DNA from: Lachnospiraceae bacterium
Lineage (GTDB): Bacteria > Bacillota > Clostridia > Lachnospirales > Lachnospiraceae
DNA: 64,000 nt
Direction: 5' to 3'
Assembly (NCBI GenBank): GCA_900757145.1
Contig: CAAEMT010000003.1
Span: 1 to 64,000, forward strand
The position numbers and the translations under genes are program-made. Positions 7,512 to 15,735 of this stretch are shown piece by piece. How positions within the stretch are numbered: the first letter of the stretch is position 1; every line of letters begins with the position of its first letter. A model generated the notes under the pieces. That model made no database searches, had not been told where the DNA came from, and was given only the letters and a program-made list of their open reading frames with translations.

Positions 7512-9455
7512 ATGAAAAACAGACAGGCAGCAGCGGTGATCGCTATGGCATTATGTGCAGTTGCGGTTGTCGGCTACGGTGGGAAGACAGAGGGCAAGGC
7601 AGCCGAAGTACAGGAAAGAGTGACAGAGGCGGGAAACGCAGATATGACGCGGGAAGCAGATGCAGGAGAAGCGGCTGCATCGGAGGAAAAGCAGATTTTT
7701 GGGAAGATCACTTCCATCTCTGAAACATCAATTACTGTTTCGTCAGAAAATGGTTCGACAGAAAAAGCAGAGGACGAGGAAAATATTTCGCAGGCAGAGC
7801 AGACCATTGCTCTGACAGAAAGTACGGTGATTCAAAAACAGAATATGGGGCAACCGGGCGGAGCACCGGAAGACGGTGGAGTTCCGGAAGACGGCGGAGT
7901 TCCGGAAGACGGCGGAGTGCCGGAAGATGGCGGAGCACCGGAAGATGGTGAAGTGCCGGAAAAGCCGGAAGGAGAGGCTCCAAATGACGGTATGCAGGTT
8001 CAGAAAGCAGGAGAAGAAATTGCCTGGACAGATTTGAGCGTAGGTGATGTGGTGGCAATCACTCTGGATCAGGATGGAAATGCAGAATCTGTCAGTCTTA
8101 TGTCAGGAAATATGGGGCAGCCGGGCGGCGGTCAGTCCCAGAAACCGGAAGAATATCAGGCGGCAGCAAAATATACAGAAAATACAGAGACAGACGGTGA
8201 GGCGTATACTTCGGAGGGAACGGATGAAAATGCGGTTTATATCTCAGCCGGTGCAGAAGTAGCGCTGAAGAACCCTCAGATCACGAGAACTTCTCAGGAC
8301 AGTACCGGAGGGGATGCTTCGAGCTTTTATGGCGTAGGAGCTGCGGTTCTTGTGGATGATGGTAATGCTTACGTCAGCGGCGGAACGGTATCAACAGATG
8401 CTGCAGGAGGCGCAGGACTCTTTGCATATGATAAAGGGACGGTATATGCAGCGGGAACTACTATAAAGACAGAGCAGGATACTGCGGGAGGTGTTCATGC
8501 CGCAGGAGGTGCAACCTTCTATGGATGGGATCTGAATGTGACAACAAATGGAGAATCTTCTGCTGCTATTCGAAGTGACAGGGGCGGCGGAACAATGGTG
8601 ATAGACGGAGGAACTTATACTTCTAACGGTATAGGTTCTCCGGCAGTTTACTGTACCGCGGATATTGCGGTAAATCAGGCAGAACTGACTGCAAATGGTT
8701 CAGAGGCGGTATGTATCGAAGGCCTGAATTCCTTACATCTTTATGACTGTAATCTTACCGGAAATATGAGTGACGATGACCGAAACGACTGTACATGGAA
8801 CGTCATTCTTTATCAGAGTATGTCAGGGGATTCTGAGGTTGGAAACAGTACCTTTGAAATGGATGGAGGAAGTCTGACCGGAAAAAACGGCGGAATGTTC
8901 TATACGACCAATACAGAGAGTACAATTACTCTGTCGGATGTGGATATCATTTATCCGGACGACTGTGAGTATTTTCTGAAATGCACCGGCAATGCAAACG
9001 AGAGAGGCTGGGGAGTAAGTGCCAAAAATGGGGCGGATTGTCTGTTTACTGCCATTACTCAGGCGATACAGGGCGATATACTTTGGGACAGTATCAGTCA
9101 GCTTGACGTATATCTTACAGACCAGAGCAGCTTCTGCGGAGCTGTTGTAAATGATGAATCTAATGCAGGAAGCGGCGGGGACGGATACTGCGCAGTGTAT
9201 GTGGAAGAAGGATCGGAATGGATCGTTACGGAGGATAGCACGGTAACTAAATTGTATTGTGCGGGGACGATTGCGGATGAAGAAGGAAAGACAGTGACTA
9301 TAATGGGAACAGATGGAACAGTTTATGCAGAGGGGGACAGCTCCTGCGTGATCACTACAGAGTTGTATGAGGACAGTGCAGACTGTTCAGGAGCATCTTC
9401 TTCTACAGATTGGAGCGATTATGAAACAGAAATTCCGGAACAGATTTCTGACTGA
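7512..9455 (+). CDS. Secreted beta-helix protein with DUF5666-like N-terminus
   Basis: 647 residues. A signal peptide (MKNRQAAAVIAMALCAVAVV) precedes an Asp/Glu/Gly-rich linker with a six-residue repeat (PEDGGV/PEDGGA, 7860-7967). On either side of that linker, FGKITSISETSITVSS and LSVGDVVAITLDQDGN resemble a DUF5666 beta-barrel. From about residue 250 short Gly/Thr/Asn strands repeat (YVSGGTVSTDAAGGAG, MVIDGGTYTSNG), typical of a right-handed parallel beta-helix as in adhesins or polysaccharide lyases. I see no catalytic motif that I can name. The lipobox position reads VVGY where VVGC would be expected, one base from Cys (TAC for TGC), so lipid anchoring is probably lost. GGAAAGGAG precedes the ATG. 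Role unknown; cell-surface or released. Confidence 0.75.
   Translation: MKNRQAAAVIAMALCAVAVVGYGGKTEGKAAEVQERVTEAGNADMTREADAGEAAASEEKQIFGKITSISETSITVSSENGSTEKAEDEENISQAEQTIALTESTVIQKQNMGQPGGAPEDGGVPEDGGVPEDGGVPEDGGAPEDGEVPEKPEGEAPNDGMQVQKAGEEIAWTDLSVGDVVAITLDQDGNAESVSLMSGNMGQPGGGQSQKPEEYQAAAKYTENTETDGEAYTSEGTDENAVYISAGAEVALKNPQITRTSQDSTGGDASSFYGVGAAVLVDDGNAYVSGGTVSTDAAGGAGLFAYDKGTVYAAGTTIKTEQDTAGGVHAAGGATFYGWDLNVTTNGESSAAIRSDRGGGTMVIDGGTYTSNGIGSPAVYCTADIAVNQAELTANGSEAVCIEGLNSLHLYDCNLTGNMSDDDRNDCTWNVILYQSMSGDSEVGNSTFEMDGGSLTGKNGGMFYTTNTESTITLSDVDIIYPDDCEYFLKCTGNANERGWGVSAKNGADCLFTAITQAIQGDILWDSISQLDVYLTDQSSFCGAVVNDESNAGSGGDGYCAVYVEEGSEWIVTEDSTVTKLYCAGTIADEEGKTVTIMGTDGTVYAEGDSSCVITTELYEDSADCSGASSSTDWSDYETEIPEQISD
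7860..7967 (+). repeat. 18-bp in-frame tandem repeat
   Basis: Five near-identical 18-bp units (7860-7949) plus a diverged sixth encode GG(V/A)PED. The units differ mainly at third codon positions (GAC/GAT, GGT/GGC), so the array is not very recent but can still change length by slippage. Confidence 0.85.
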
Positions 9456-9516
9456 TTTAAGTGTACTAAGATATAATAAATTGTATCAGAGCATAAAATA
9501 CTTTTGAATATGTTAT

Positions 9517-11319
9517 ATGGCGGGATTTTTTACTTTGAGCGATCAGAAAATAGAAAATCTTTTAAATCTTGCGTTGGATGCTTCGCAGGAAGAACGGCAG
9601 AAATCGCAGATCCTTGAGGTTGGATATGATGCGCAGGATCAGATGTGGGAGGTAATTATCAGGTATAACGGAAAGCTCGATGCTGAAGAAAGGGGCTGGG
9701 GAGTCGTTTATCTGTCCGGCGGATACGCGATCCTTACACTGCCGCAAAGCGATATAGAGCTGCTTTCTTCTCTGCCGCAGGTCGAGTACATAGAAATGCC
9801 GAAAAGGTTATATTTTTCAGTAGATACAGGGCGCGCATCGTCCTGTATTTCTTCTGTCCAGACAATGGATATAAGTCTGTTCGGGGAGGATATCTTGATT
9901 GTGGTCATTGATTCAGGAGTGGACTATTTTCATCCTGATTTTCGGAACGAGGATGGAACCACCAGAATTGCAGCGATATGGGATCAGACGGCGGAAAATG
10001 CGCAGAGCCTGCCCCAAGGGGAAGGAAATGACTCAGAAAAAGACAGGCTGCGTCCTCCGTCTGGATTTTTCCTTGGCGTCGAGTATACGAGAGAGGATAT
10101 TGACAAAGCGCTGGCTTCGGGCAGTCAGGCGGATGGGTATGCGATTGTCGGGGAGCGTGATACAACGGGGCATGGGACGCAGGTGCTGGGCATTGCGGCG
10201 GGAAATGGAAGGGCATCGGGCGGACGTTTCCGCGGTGTTGCTCCGCGCAGCGATATACTTGTGGTAAAACTCGGAAATGCGCGGCTGGGAGGATTTCCGC
10301 GTACCACGCAGCTTATGCAGGCGCTTGAGTATGCGGTGCAAAAAGCGCGGGAGCTTGGAAAGCCTTTGGCAGTCAATTTAAGCTTTGGAAATGTATACGG
10401 ATCACATCGCGGAAATTCTCTTTTGGAAACGTATATAGATATGCTGGCTGTACAGGGCAAAACAGTGATCGTGGCAGGAACCGGAAATGAGGGAAATGCA
10501 GGCGGTCATGTCTCAGGCCGTTTGTCAGATTGGGAAATACAGGAAATTGAGTTTATTATTGATGAGTTTGAAACCTCCATGAATCTTCAGATATGGAAAA
10601 ATTATGCTGATATGTTTCGAATCACGGTTGTTTCACCAAACGGAAAGACAGTCGGACCGTTCGGGCGTGAGATCGGCGCATCCAGATACCGTTTAGGCGA
10701 AACAGAGCTTCTTGTCTACTTTGGCATGCCGGGGCCGTATCAGAGTATGCAGGAAATATTTATAGATTTTCTTGCGGAAGATACATATCTTGACAGCGGA
10801 GTATGGAAGGTCATCCTGACACCGGAACGGATTGTGGAGGGGGCATACGATATGTGGATGATCGATGCCAAAGGGCGGAATTTTGGTACGCGTTTTCTGA
10901 AACCGACGCCGGATACGACGCTGACGATTCCATCGACTTCTGCCCGGGTGATCGCAGTAGGAGCCTACGATGCGCGCCGCAAGGCGTATGCCTCATTTTC
11001 AGGACGGGGCTGGCACGATGAGCCCTTTTTTGTCCGTCCCGACCTTGCTGCGCCGGGTGTCGAAGTCACAACGACCGCTGCGGGCGGCGGGTATGTCAGC
11101 GTGACAGGAACATCATTTGCAGCGCCGTTTGTCACAGGTGCGGCAGCGCTTCTGATGCAGTGGGGAATCGTACAGGGCAACGATCCGTATCTGTATGGGG
11201 AGAAAGTGAAGGCTTATTTAAGAAAGGGCGCAAGGCAGCTTCCGGGATTTGAAAAATGGCCGAACAATCAGGTGGGATATGGGGCGTTGTGTGTGAGGGA
11301 CAGTCTGCCATTTGATTAA
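9517..11319 (+). CDS. S8 family (subtilisin-like) serine protease, Csp-like
   Basis: 600-residue subtilase with the catalytic triad intact: D132 (VVIDSGVDYFHPDF), H219 (DTTGHGTQVLGIAAG) and S533 (TGTSFAAPFVTGAA). The N-terminal 100 residues form a small propeptide-like domain, and a long insertion sits between His and Ser, as in the clostridial Csp proteases that act in spore germination. There is no signal peptide, so it is probably cytosolic or spore-associated. The ATG at 9517 lacks a clear ribosome site; a TTG at 9535 giving MSDQKIENLLNLAL is an alternative. The gene is 61 nt downstream of the beta-helix gene. A 12-codon copy of its 3' end survives at 14134, suggesting it once had a tandem partner. 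Confidence 0.88.
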   Translation: MAGFFTLSDQKIENLLNLALDASQEERQKSQILEVGYDAQDQMWEVIIRYNGKLDAEERGWGVVYLSGGYAILTLPQSDIELLSSLPQVEYIEMPKRLYFSVDTGRASSCISSVQTMDISLFGEDILIVVIDSGVDYFHPDFRNEDGTTRIAAIWDQTAENAQSLPQGEGNDSEKDRLRPPSGFFLGVEYTREDIDKALASGSQADGYAIVGERDTTGHGTQVLGIAAGNGRASGGRFRGVAPRSDILVVKLGNARLGGFPRTTQLMQALEYAVQKARELGKPLAVNLSFGNVYGSHRGNSLLETYIDMLAVQGKTVIVAGTGNEGNAGGHVSGRLSDWEIQEIEFIIDEFETSMNLQIWKNYADMFRITVVSPNGKTVGPFGREIGASRYRLGETELLVYFGMPGPYQSMQEIFIDFLAEDTYLDSGVWKVILTPERIVEGAYDMWMIDAKGRNFGTRFLKPTPDTTLTIPSTSARVIAVGAYDARRKAYASFSGRGWHDEPFFVRPDLAAPGVEVTTTAAGGGYVSVTGTSFAAPFVTGAAALLMQWGIVQGNDPYLYGEKVKAYLRKGARQLPGFEKWPNNQVGYGALCVRDSLPFD

Positions 11320-11344
11320 AAAACAGAGGATATGCAGGGGCTAA

Positions 11345-11364
11345 AGTGTTCGAATCTGAACACT
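11345..11364. other. Perfect 7-bp hairpin after the protease gene
   Basis: AGTGTTC (11345-11351) and GAACACT (11358-11364) with a 6-nt loop, 26 nt after the stop codon. There is no T-tract, so it may be a worn terminator or a protein site. Confidence 0.35.
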
Positions 11365-11389
11365 ATAAAAGCAAGCGGGATTATTGACA

Positions 11390-11685
11390 TTTACTCCCAG
11401 TGTTTCTGAATGGATTAATAAAACAAACGCTATAGGATTATATGTAAAAAGTGGAAAGTATAGAGGAACCTACGCCCATAAAGATCTTGCATTTGCTTCC
11501 ACAGATAAATTATAGGGAAAATTTACAGTGGTTGGCATATGCAGAAGAAGCAGATATATTAAATGTCGCACTATTCATGAATTGACGGTACTTTCTAATC
11601 TGGAATCTTATAATGCACAGATGATTAGAGACAGAAAGGGAAAGAAGAACTGTTTAAGAATTTACAGGAAATTGCTGAATATTAA
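11390..11685 (+). pseudogene. Remnant of a KilA-N domain protein
   Basis: Pieces of a phage-type KilA-N protein survive in different frames. The first (11390 on) reads SEWINKTNAIGLYVKSGKYR then GTYAHKDLAFA and runs into a stop. The second reads AYAEEADILNVALF. A third reads LTVLSNLESYNAQMIRD, and after a frame change KGKEELFKNLQEIAEY ends at 11685. No start codon or intact domain remains, and the middle of the gene has been deleted. The identification rests on the typical KilA-N motif ending in SGKYRGTYAHKDLAFA. It marks past phage or mobile-element activity at this spot. Confidence 0.65.
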
Positions 11686-11822
11686 TAGAATGTTCTGAAT
11701 ACAGCAGAGCAGATAAAAGGATAGAAATTTGTGAGAATGACGTAACCTCCTCGAGTCGAGTGTGTGTTTCTGAGAGTTTGCCATGAAATCTAAACAATAT
11801 TTAAACAAAAGCAAACTTGTGC

Positions 11823-11850
11823 TTGCGAGTGTCGAAACGTTTGTTATAAT
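11823..11850 (+). promoter_or_regulatory. Candidate promoter upstream of the frameshifted ORF
   Basis: TTGCGA (11823-11828), 16-nt spacer, TATAAT (11845-11850), with the broken ORF starting 14 nt later. Confidence 0.45.
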
Positions 11851-11863
11851 AAAAATAGATTAG

Positions 11864-12246
11864 ATGTTAAGGGGAGAAGTAATAATTGCTGATGAAATGA
11901 AAGGCGATAAACTTCAAACAGGAAAAAAGATACAAAGTTTAATGGAGAAAAATGGAGTTTATACGTGGAGAGAAAAGAACGAAAAGGAAATATCTGATTT
12001 ACATAAAAGTACGATTTTTCCGATTTTATTACTATTGCAAATTCTAAAAAGCGGAAAGATAAACTTATGGTAGGTATTTTTCAAGATGGTACATTTGCGT
12101 TGAATACAAGTTTGCAAAAACATCTGTTAAAAAGAAATGTGGAAATAAAGTTGAAAAAAGATTGTTCTCAGTTGGCGATTATTAAAAATGGCAATGCAAG
12201 CATAGACTTAGGAAAAAATGGAAGGATAAAAAATTATGATATTTAA
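11864..12246 (+). pseudogene. Frameshifted small gene of unknown function
   Basis: The first part opens at 11864 behind GGGGAGAAG and reads MLRGEVIIADEMKGDKLQ before losing sense near residue 45. In another frame, from about 12010, the text continues YDFSDFITIANSKKRKDKL then VGIFQDGTFALNTSLQKHL and stops at 12246 after GRIKNYDI. The protein-like quality of the second part (alternating charged and hydrophobic residues) suggests one gene of about 125 codons with a frameshift near 12000. I do not recognise the family. It lies 66 nt upstream of the AlbA_2 gene and may have been its partner. Confidence 0.45.
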
Positions 12247-12312
12247 AAAAAATTGGAAAAATAAAAAATAGTATCAAAGAAATAAAAGATTATTGCAAGG
12301 AGGGGAGGTTTT

Positions 12313-13779
12313 ATGGCAATACGATCAATAGAGTATCTGCAAAGTCTAGTACGAGAACTTACAAAATTGCCGGACGAGACTGAGTGGATAGAATTCAAAT
12401 GTAATAATAAGCAACCACAAATGATTGGTGAATATATTTCTGCTTTAAGTAATTCAGCAGCATTGTGTGAACGACCGAAAGCTTATTTAGTTTGGGGCGT
12501 GGATGCTACAACACACAAAATTGTAGGCACTGAATTTCAATATCGCAAAATGAAAAAGGGGAATGAAGAATTGGAAGCATGGCTTTCAAGGATGATTTCA
12601 CCAAGGATTAATTTTCGCTTTTTTGAAGTCCCGATGGATGAAGGTACAGTTGTGCTGATGGAGATTCCCTCTGCAGAAAAACAACCGGTGCAGTTTGCTG
12701 GCGGGGAATATATAAGAATTGGAACGAACAAAAAGAATTTAAAAGAGTATCCGGATAAAGAAAGAGAGTTATGGCGAACATTTGATTCCACACCATATGA
12801 ACTGCGAATTGCAATGGGTAATTTAGATGAGGATGAAATGGTGTCATTGCTGGATTATTCTAAGTATTATGACAAACTTGAAGTGCCAATCCCGAGAAAT
12901 CGAGATACGGTATTAGAAGACCTGCAACATGAAAAGTTTATTAAGAAAAATGACGCCGGTACATGGGATATCACGAATATGGGTGCATTGATGATCGCAA
13001 AAGATTTGAAGAAATTTGAATCTTTGCATAGAAGAACTGTTAGGGTGATATGGTATAAAGAAAATTCCAGGTTGGATGCTATAAGAGAAAAAGAATTTTG
13101 TTCAGGCTACGCATTTTCACATGAAGAAATTGTGCAGTATATTATGACAATTATTCCACAAGAAGAAGTCATTGTAGAAACTACCAGAAAATCTGTTGTC
13201 AGCTTTCCCGAAATTGCTATACGAGAGTTGCTGGCAAATGCTATGATACATCAGGATCTTCAGCAAAGGGGTACGAATCCAATGGTGGAGGTGTTTAAAA
13301 ATCGTATTGAGTTTTCAAATGCCGGAGCGCCATTGGTGGCAATTGAAAGAATTGTAGATTCGGTGCCAGTATCCAGAAATGAAAACATTGCCGGCTTCAT
13401 GCACAAATGCGGTATTTGTGAGGAACGTGGCAGTGGTTATGATAAGATTGTTGAAGCAACAGGTAAAAATGAGTTGCTTGCTCCGAGAATTGAAAATCAG
13501 AACAACCAATTCACAAAAGCAATATTGTTTGCAAAAGTATCATTTGAATTAACTACGAAAGAAGACCGGATGCGGACTTGTTATATGCAGGCATGTCTGG
13601 CATATGTCAACTTTGAAGGGATTTCTAATTCAGATATTCGAAAAATATTTGGACTGGGAGAAAAAGAGAAGGCCAAGGCATCGAGACTTCTTACCAGTGC
13701 TGTTGAAGGTGGATATATTAAAGTAATGGATCCGGATACTGCACCGAGGTATAAAAAGTATATTCCATATTGGGCATAA
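12313..13779 (+). CDS. Schlafen/AlbA_2 domain protein with GHKL-type ATPase region
   Basis: 488 residues. Residues 15-150 match the AlbA_2 (Schlafen) domain: ETEWIEFKCNN, then SNSAALCERPKAYLVWGVD, and GGEYIRIGTNKKNL. Residues 290-375 (FPEIAIRELLANAMIHQDL, GAPLV, ERGSGYDKIVEA) match the HATPase_c_4 region of the RecG-like putative regulators. The last 80 residues form a winged helix (ISNSDIRKIFGLGEKEKAKA). These proteins are common on mobile islands and in some defence loci; the exact role here is unknown. GGAGGGGAGG precedes ATG 12313. The gene is AT-rich compared with the gcv genes beside it, which supports transfer. A hairpin terminator follows at 13845. Confidence 0.8.
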   Translation: MAIRSIEYLQSLVRELTKLPDETEWIEFKCNNKQPQMIGEYISALSNSAALCERPKAYLVWGVDATTHKIVGTEFQYRKMKKGNEELEAWLSRMISPRINFRFFEVPMDEGTVVLMEIPSAEKQPVQFAGGEYIRIGTNKKNLKEYPDKERELWRTFDSTPYELRIAMGNLDEDEMVSLLDYSKYYDKLEVPIPRNRDTVLEDLQHEKFIKKNDAGTWDITNMGALMIAKDLKKFESLHRRTVRVIWYKENSRLDAIREKEFCSGYAFSHEEIVQYIMTIIPQEEVIVETTRKSVVSFPEIAIRELLANAMIHQDLQQRGTNPMVEVFKNRIEFSNAGAPLVAIERIVDSVPVSRNENIAGFMHKCGICEERGSGYDKIVEATGKNELLAPRIENQNNQFTKAILFAKVSFELTTKEDRMRTCYMQACLAYVNFEGISNSDIRKIFGLGEKEKAKASRLLTSAVEGGYIKVMDPDTAPRYKKYIPYWA

Positions 13780-13938
13780 TTTAAGTTTCGCTAAGTTTCA
13801 CTTATATAAGCATGTGAGAGAATTTTAATAGAAAAATATGTAAAAAAGGCACTGAAAACAATGCATTATCGGTTTTACAGTGCCTTTACATTGAGTAAAG
13901 AGAAAAAATACAATAAATTTAAGTTTTGCTAAGTTTCA
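13778..13938. repeat. 23-bp direct repeat pair
   Basis: AATTTAAGTTTCGCTAAGTT (continuing TCA) at 13778-13800 recurs at 13916-13938 with a single C/T difference. The copies flank about 115 bp containing the terminator at 13845. The first copy overlaps the AlbA_2 stop codon. They could be recombination or attachment-like scars of the accessory segment. Confidence 0.6.
13845..13887. terminator. Hairpin terminator after the AlbA_2 gene
   Basis: AAAGGCACTG (13845-13854) and CAGTGCCTTT (13878-13887) pair perfectly. The preceding A-run would make it act on the minus strand too. Confidence 0.6.
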
Positions 13939-14133
13939 TTAAGCTTGATTTGAGAGGTTCGCCATTGTGGTAATAATGCGATATTTGTTGCTGTATGAAT
14001 AGGGACAATGACGTTACATCCTCCCTATTGATTTTGTGATAACAAGATAACGTCCTACATTTTAAAACAACAGTTTTATGGGAAAATTGAAGTAAAAAGG
14101 TCAAAAAGTTTGTAGCAATGATTTGACATCCTC

Positions 14134-14169
14134 GGGGCGTTGTGTGTGCGGAACAGCCTGCCTGTATAG
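14134..14169 (+). pseudogene. Orphan 3' tail of a second S8 protease gene
   Basis: Twelve codons, GALCVRNSLPV then TAG, correspond to the end of the S8 protease at 11281-11319 (GALCVRDSLPFD). The DNA shares GGGGCGTTGTGTGTG exactly. Upstream similarity stops abruptly at 14134. This looks like what is left of a tandem paralogue after the accessory DNA arrived or a deletion removed the rest. Confidence 0.6.
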
Positions 14170-14207
14170 AGATCATAGTACAGGTAATAACACACAAAAA
14201 ATAATCA

Positions 14208-14236
14208 TTGACACTATTGAAATTGTGCAATATAAT
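14208..14236 (+). promoter_or_regulatory. Consensus promoter of the glycine cleavage operon
   Basis: TTGACA (14208-14213), 17 nt, TATAAT (14231-14236), about 25 nt ahead of the riboswitch. Strong constitutive initiation fits control by the RNA element downstream. Confidence 0.85.
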
Positions 14237-14261
14237 GTAAACACACTAAGTAAATACGTCG

Positions 14262-14436
14262 AATGAAGAATCTGGAAGAGATCATACGTATTATTTTGCT
14301 CGTATGACGCCGAAGGTGAAGTCGCGGGAAACTCTCAGGCAAAAGGACTGGATTCAGACGACACTCTGGAAAGGGCAAGTTCACCGACGAAGCAACTCTG
14401 CATCCGCAGAGCTAATCTTTCAGGTAAAGAGACAGA
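14262..14436 (+). ncRNA. Tandem glycine riboswitch
   Basis: The leader carries two glycine-aptamer cores. The first shows GCCGAAGGTGAAGTCGC and AAACTCTCAGGCAAAAGGAC. The second shows CACCGACGAAGCAA and AATCTTTCAGGTAAAGAGAC, joined by the short linker typical of tandem aptamers. It is followed directly by an intrinsic terminator and then the gcv genes. Known glycine riboswitches of this arrangement switch the operon on when glycine binds, by preventing terminator formation. The exact outer limits are estimated. Confidence 0.93.
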
Positions 14437-14471
14437 GGCGCACAGGATAGTTTATTCTGTGTGCCTTTTTT
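14437..14471 (+). terminator. Expression-platform terminator of the glycine riboswitch
   Basis: GGCGCACAG (14437-14445) pairs with CTGTGTGCC (14457-14465) with one G-T pair, followed by six T. Confidence 0.9.
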
Positions 14472-14476
14472 ATGTC

Positions 14477-14535
14477 ATAGGAAAGCTCTTGTCCCGCTGA
14501 TGCGCGAAAGTATTTCCGTGATACAAAAATTAAGG
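14477..14535 (+). repeat. Post-terminator hairpin repeat, copy 1
   Basis: A ~58-nt block, ATAGGAAAG ... CTGATGC..GAAAGT.TTTCC.TGA.AC..AAA..TAAGG, starts six nt after the terminator T-run. Its ends (GGAAAG / TTTCC) can pair. A close copy sits in the same place after the lysine riboswitch terminator (48476-48533). Function unknown. Confidence 0.7.
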
Positions 14536-14576
14536 TTCTGTCCCTTTATTCCGGAGCCGTGGGGAAGGAGTGAAAA

Positions 14577-15665
14577 ATGGAATTAAAAACACCTTTGTAT
14601 GAAACGCATGTACAGCACAAAGGAAAAATCGTACCCTTTGCAGGGTATTTGCTTCCGGTGCAGTATGAATCCGGTGTGATCGCAGAGCATATGGCAGTCC
14701 GTACTGCCTGCGGTATGTTTGATGTATCGCACATGGGAGAGATCCTGTGTGAAGGCAGCGATGCCGTGAAAAATCTTAACTATCTGCTGACAAATGATTA
14801 TACGTCCATGTATGACGGACAGGCGAGGTATAGTCCGATGTGTAATGAGCATGGAGGCGTAGTGGATGATTTGATCGTCTATAAGGTCAGAGAGGATCAT
14901 TATTTTATCGTTGTCAATGCAGCAAATAAGGATAAGGACTTTGCGTGGATGAAGGATCACGCATTCGGCGATGTGACATTTACGGATATTTCTTCTTCGG
15001 CAGCGCAGATTGCTCTTCAAGGCCCAAAAGCAGAGACTATTCTGCGGAGGCTTGTACCGGATGAAATGATTCCGAAGAAATATTACAGCTGTAAATTTGA
15101 CGGCGAGATAAACGGAATCAAATGTATTATATCCAGAACAGGTTATACGGGAGAGGATGGATTTGAGTTTTATCTTGCAGCAGAAGAGGCACAGAGGCTG
15201 TGGGAGCTTCTGCTTGAGACGGGAAAGGATGAGGGCGTGATCTGCTGCGGGCTTGGGGCGCGAGATACGCTGCGTTTGGAAGCATCCATGCCGCTGTACG
15301 GGCATGAGATGACAGACGATATTACGCCGTTTGAAGCGGGGCTCGGCTTTTTTGTGAAGATGGAAAAAGAAGATTTTATCGGAAAAAAAGCGCTGGAAGA
15401 AAAGGGTGCTCCAACACAGAAGAGAGTAGGTTTAAAAGTAACCGGAAGGGGGATTATCCGCGAGCATTGTGACATCTATGCGGATGGAAGGAAAGTTGGA
15501 GTGACGACTTCAGGTACGCATTGTCCATATCTGAAAGCGCCGCTTGCGATGGCCATTGTCGATCGCGCATATGTACAGCCGGGAACACAGGTAGAAGCAG
15601 ATGTAAGAGGCAGGAGGGTTGCTGCCGAAATAGTCAGCCTCCCGTTTTATAAAAGAGAAAAGTAA
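14577..15665 (+). CDS. gcvT: Aminomethyltransferase (glycine cleavage T protein)
   Basis: 362-residue T protein. It takes the aminomethyl group from lipoyl-GcvH, passes a methylene to tetrahydrofolate and releases ammonia. The start KTPLYETHVQHKGKIVPFAGYLLPVQY, read in parts, plus FDVSHMGE and the SRTGYTGEDGFEFY motif are characteristic, and the C-terminal GcvT_C barrel begins around residue 275. GGGGAAGGAG precedes ATG 14577. It is the first gene after the glycine riboswitch, so its expression should rise with glycine. Length is normal. Confidence 0.96.
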   Translation: MELKTPLYETHVQHKGKIVPFAGYLLPVQYESGVIAEHMAVRTACGMFDVSHMGEILCEGSDAVKNLNYLLTNDYTSMYDGQARYSPMCNEHGGVVDDLIVYKVREDHYFIVVNAANKDKDFAWMKDHAFGDVTFTDISSSAAQIALQGPKAETILRRLVPDEMIPKKYYSCKFDGEINGIKCIISRTGYTGEDGFEFYLAAEEAQRLWELLLETGKDEGVICCGLGARDTLRLEASMPLYGHEMTDDITPFEAGLGFFVKMEKEDFIGKKALEEKGAPTQKRVGLKVTGRGIIREHCDIYADGRKVGVTTSGTHCPYLKAPLAMAIVDRAYVQPGTQVEADVRGRRVAAEIVSLPFYKREK

Positions 15666-15735
15666 GGAAACCATTACAACCTGAATTGAAATTATATTTA
15701 TCAAAAATTTTATGAAAATTATGGAGGAAAATAAA

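Noticed and set aside
7860..7967. CRISPR-like array
   Set aside because: The 18-bp units are contiguous without spacers and lie in frame inside a coding sequence.
11345..11364. LexA-type SOS box
   Set aside because: The palindrome is GTTC-N6-GAAC, the reverse arrangement of the Firmicute GAAC-N4-GTTC site, and it lies after a gene, not before one.
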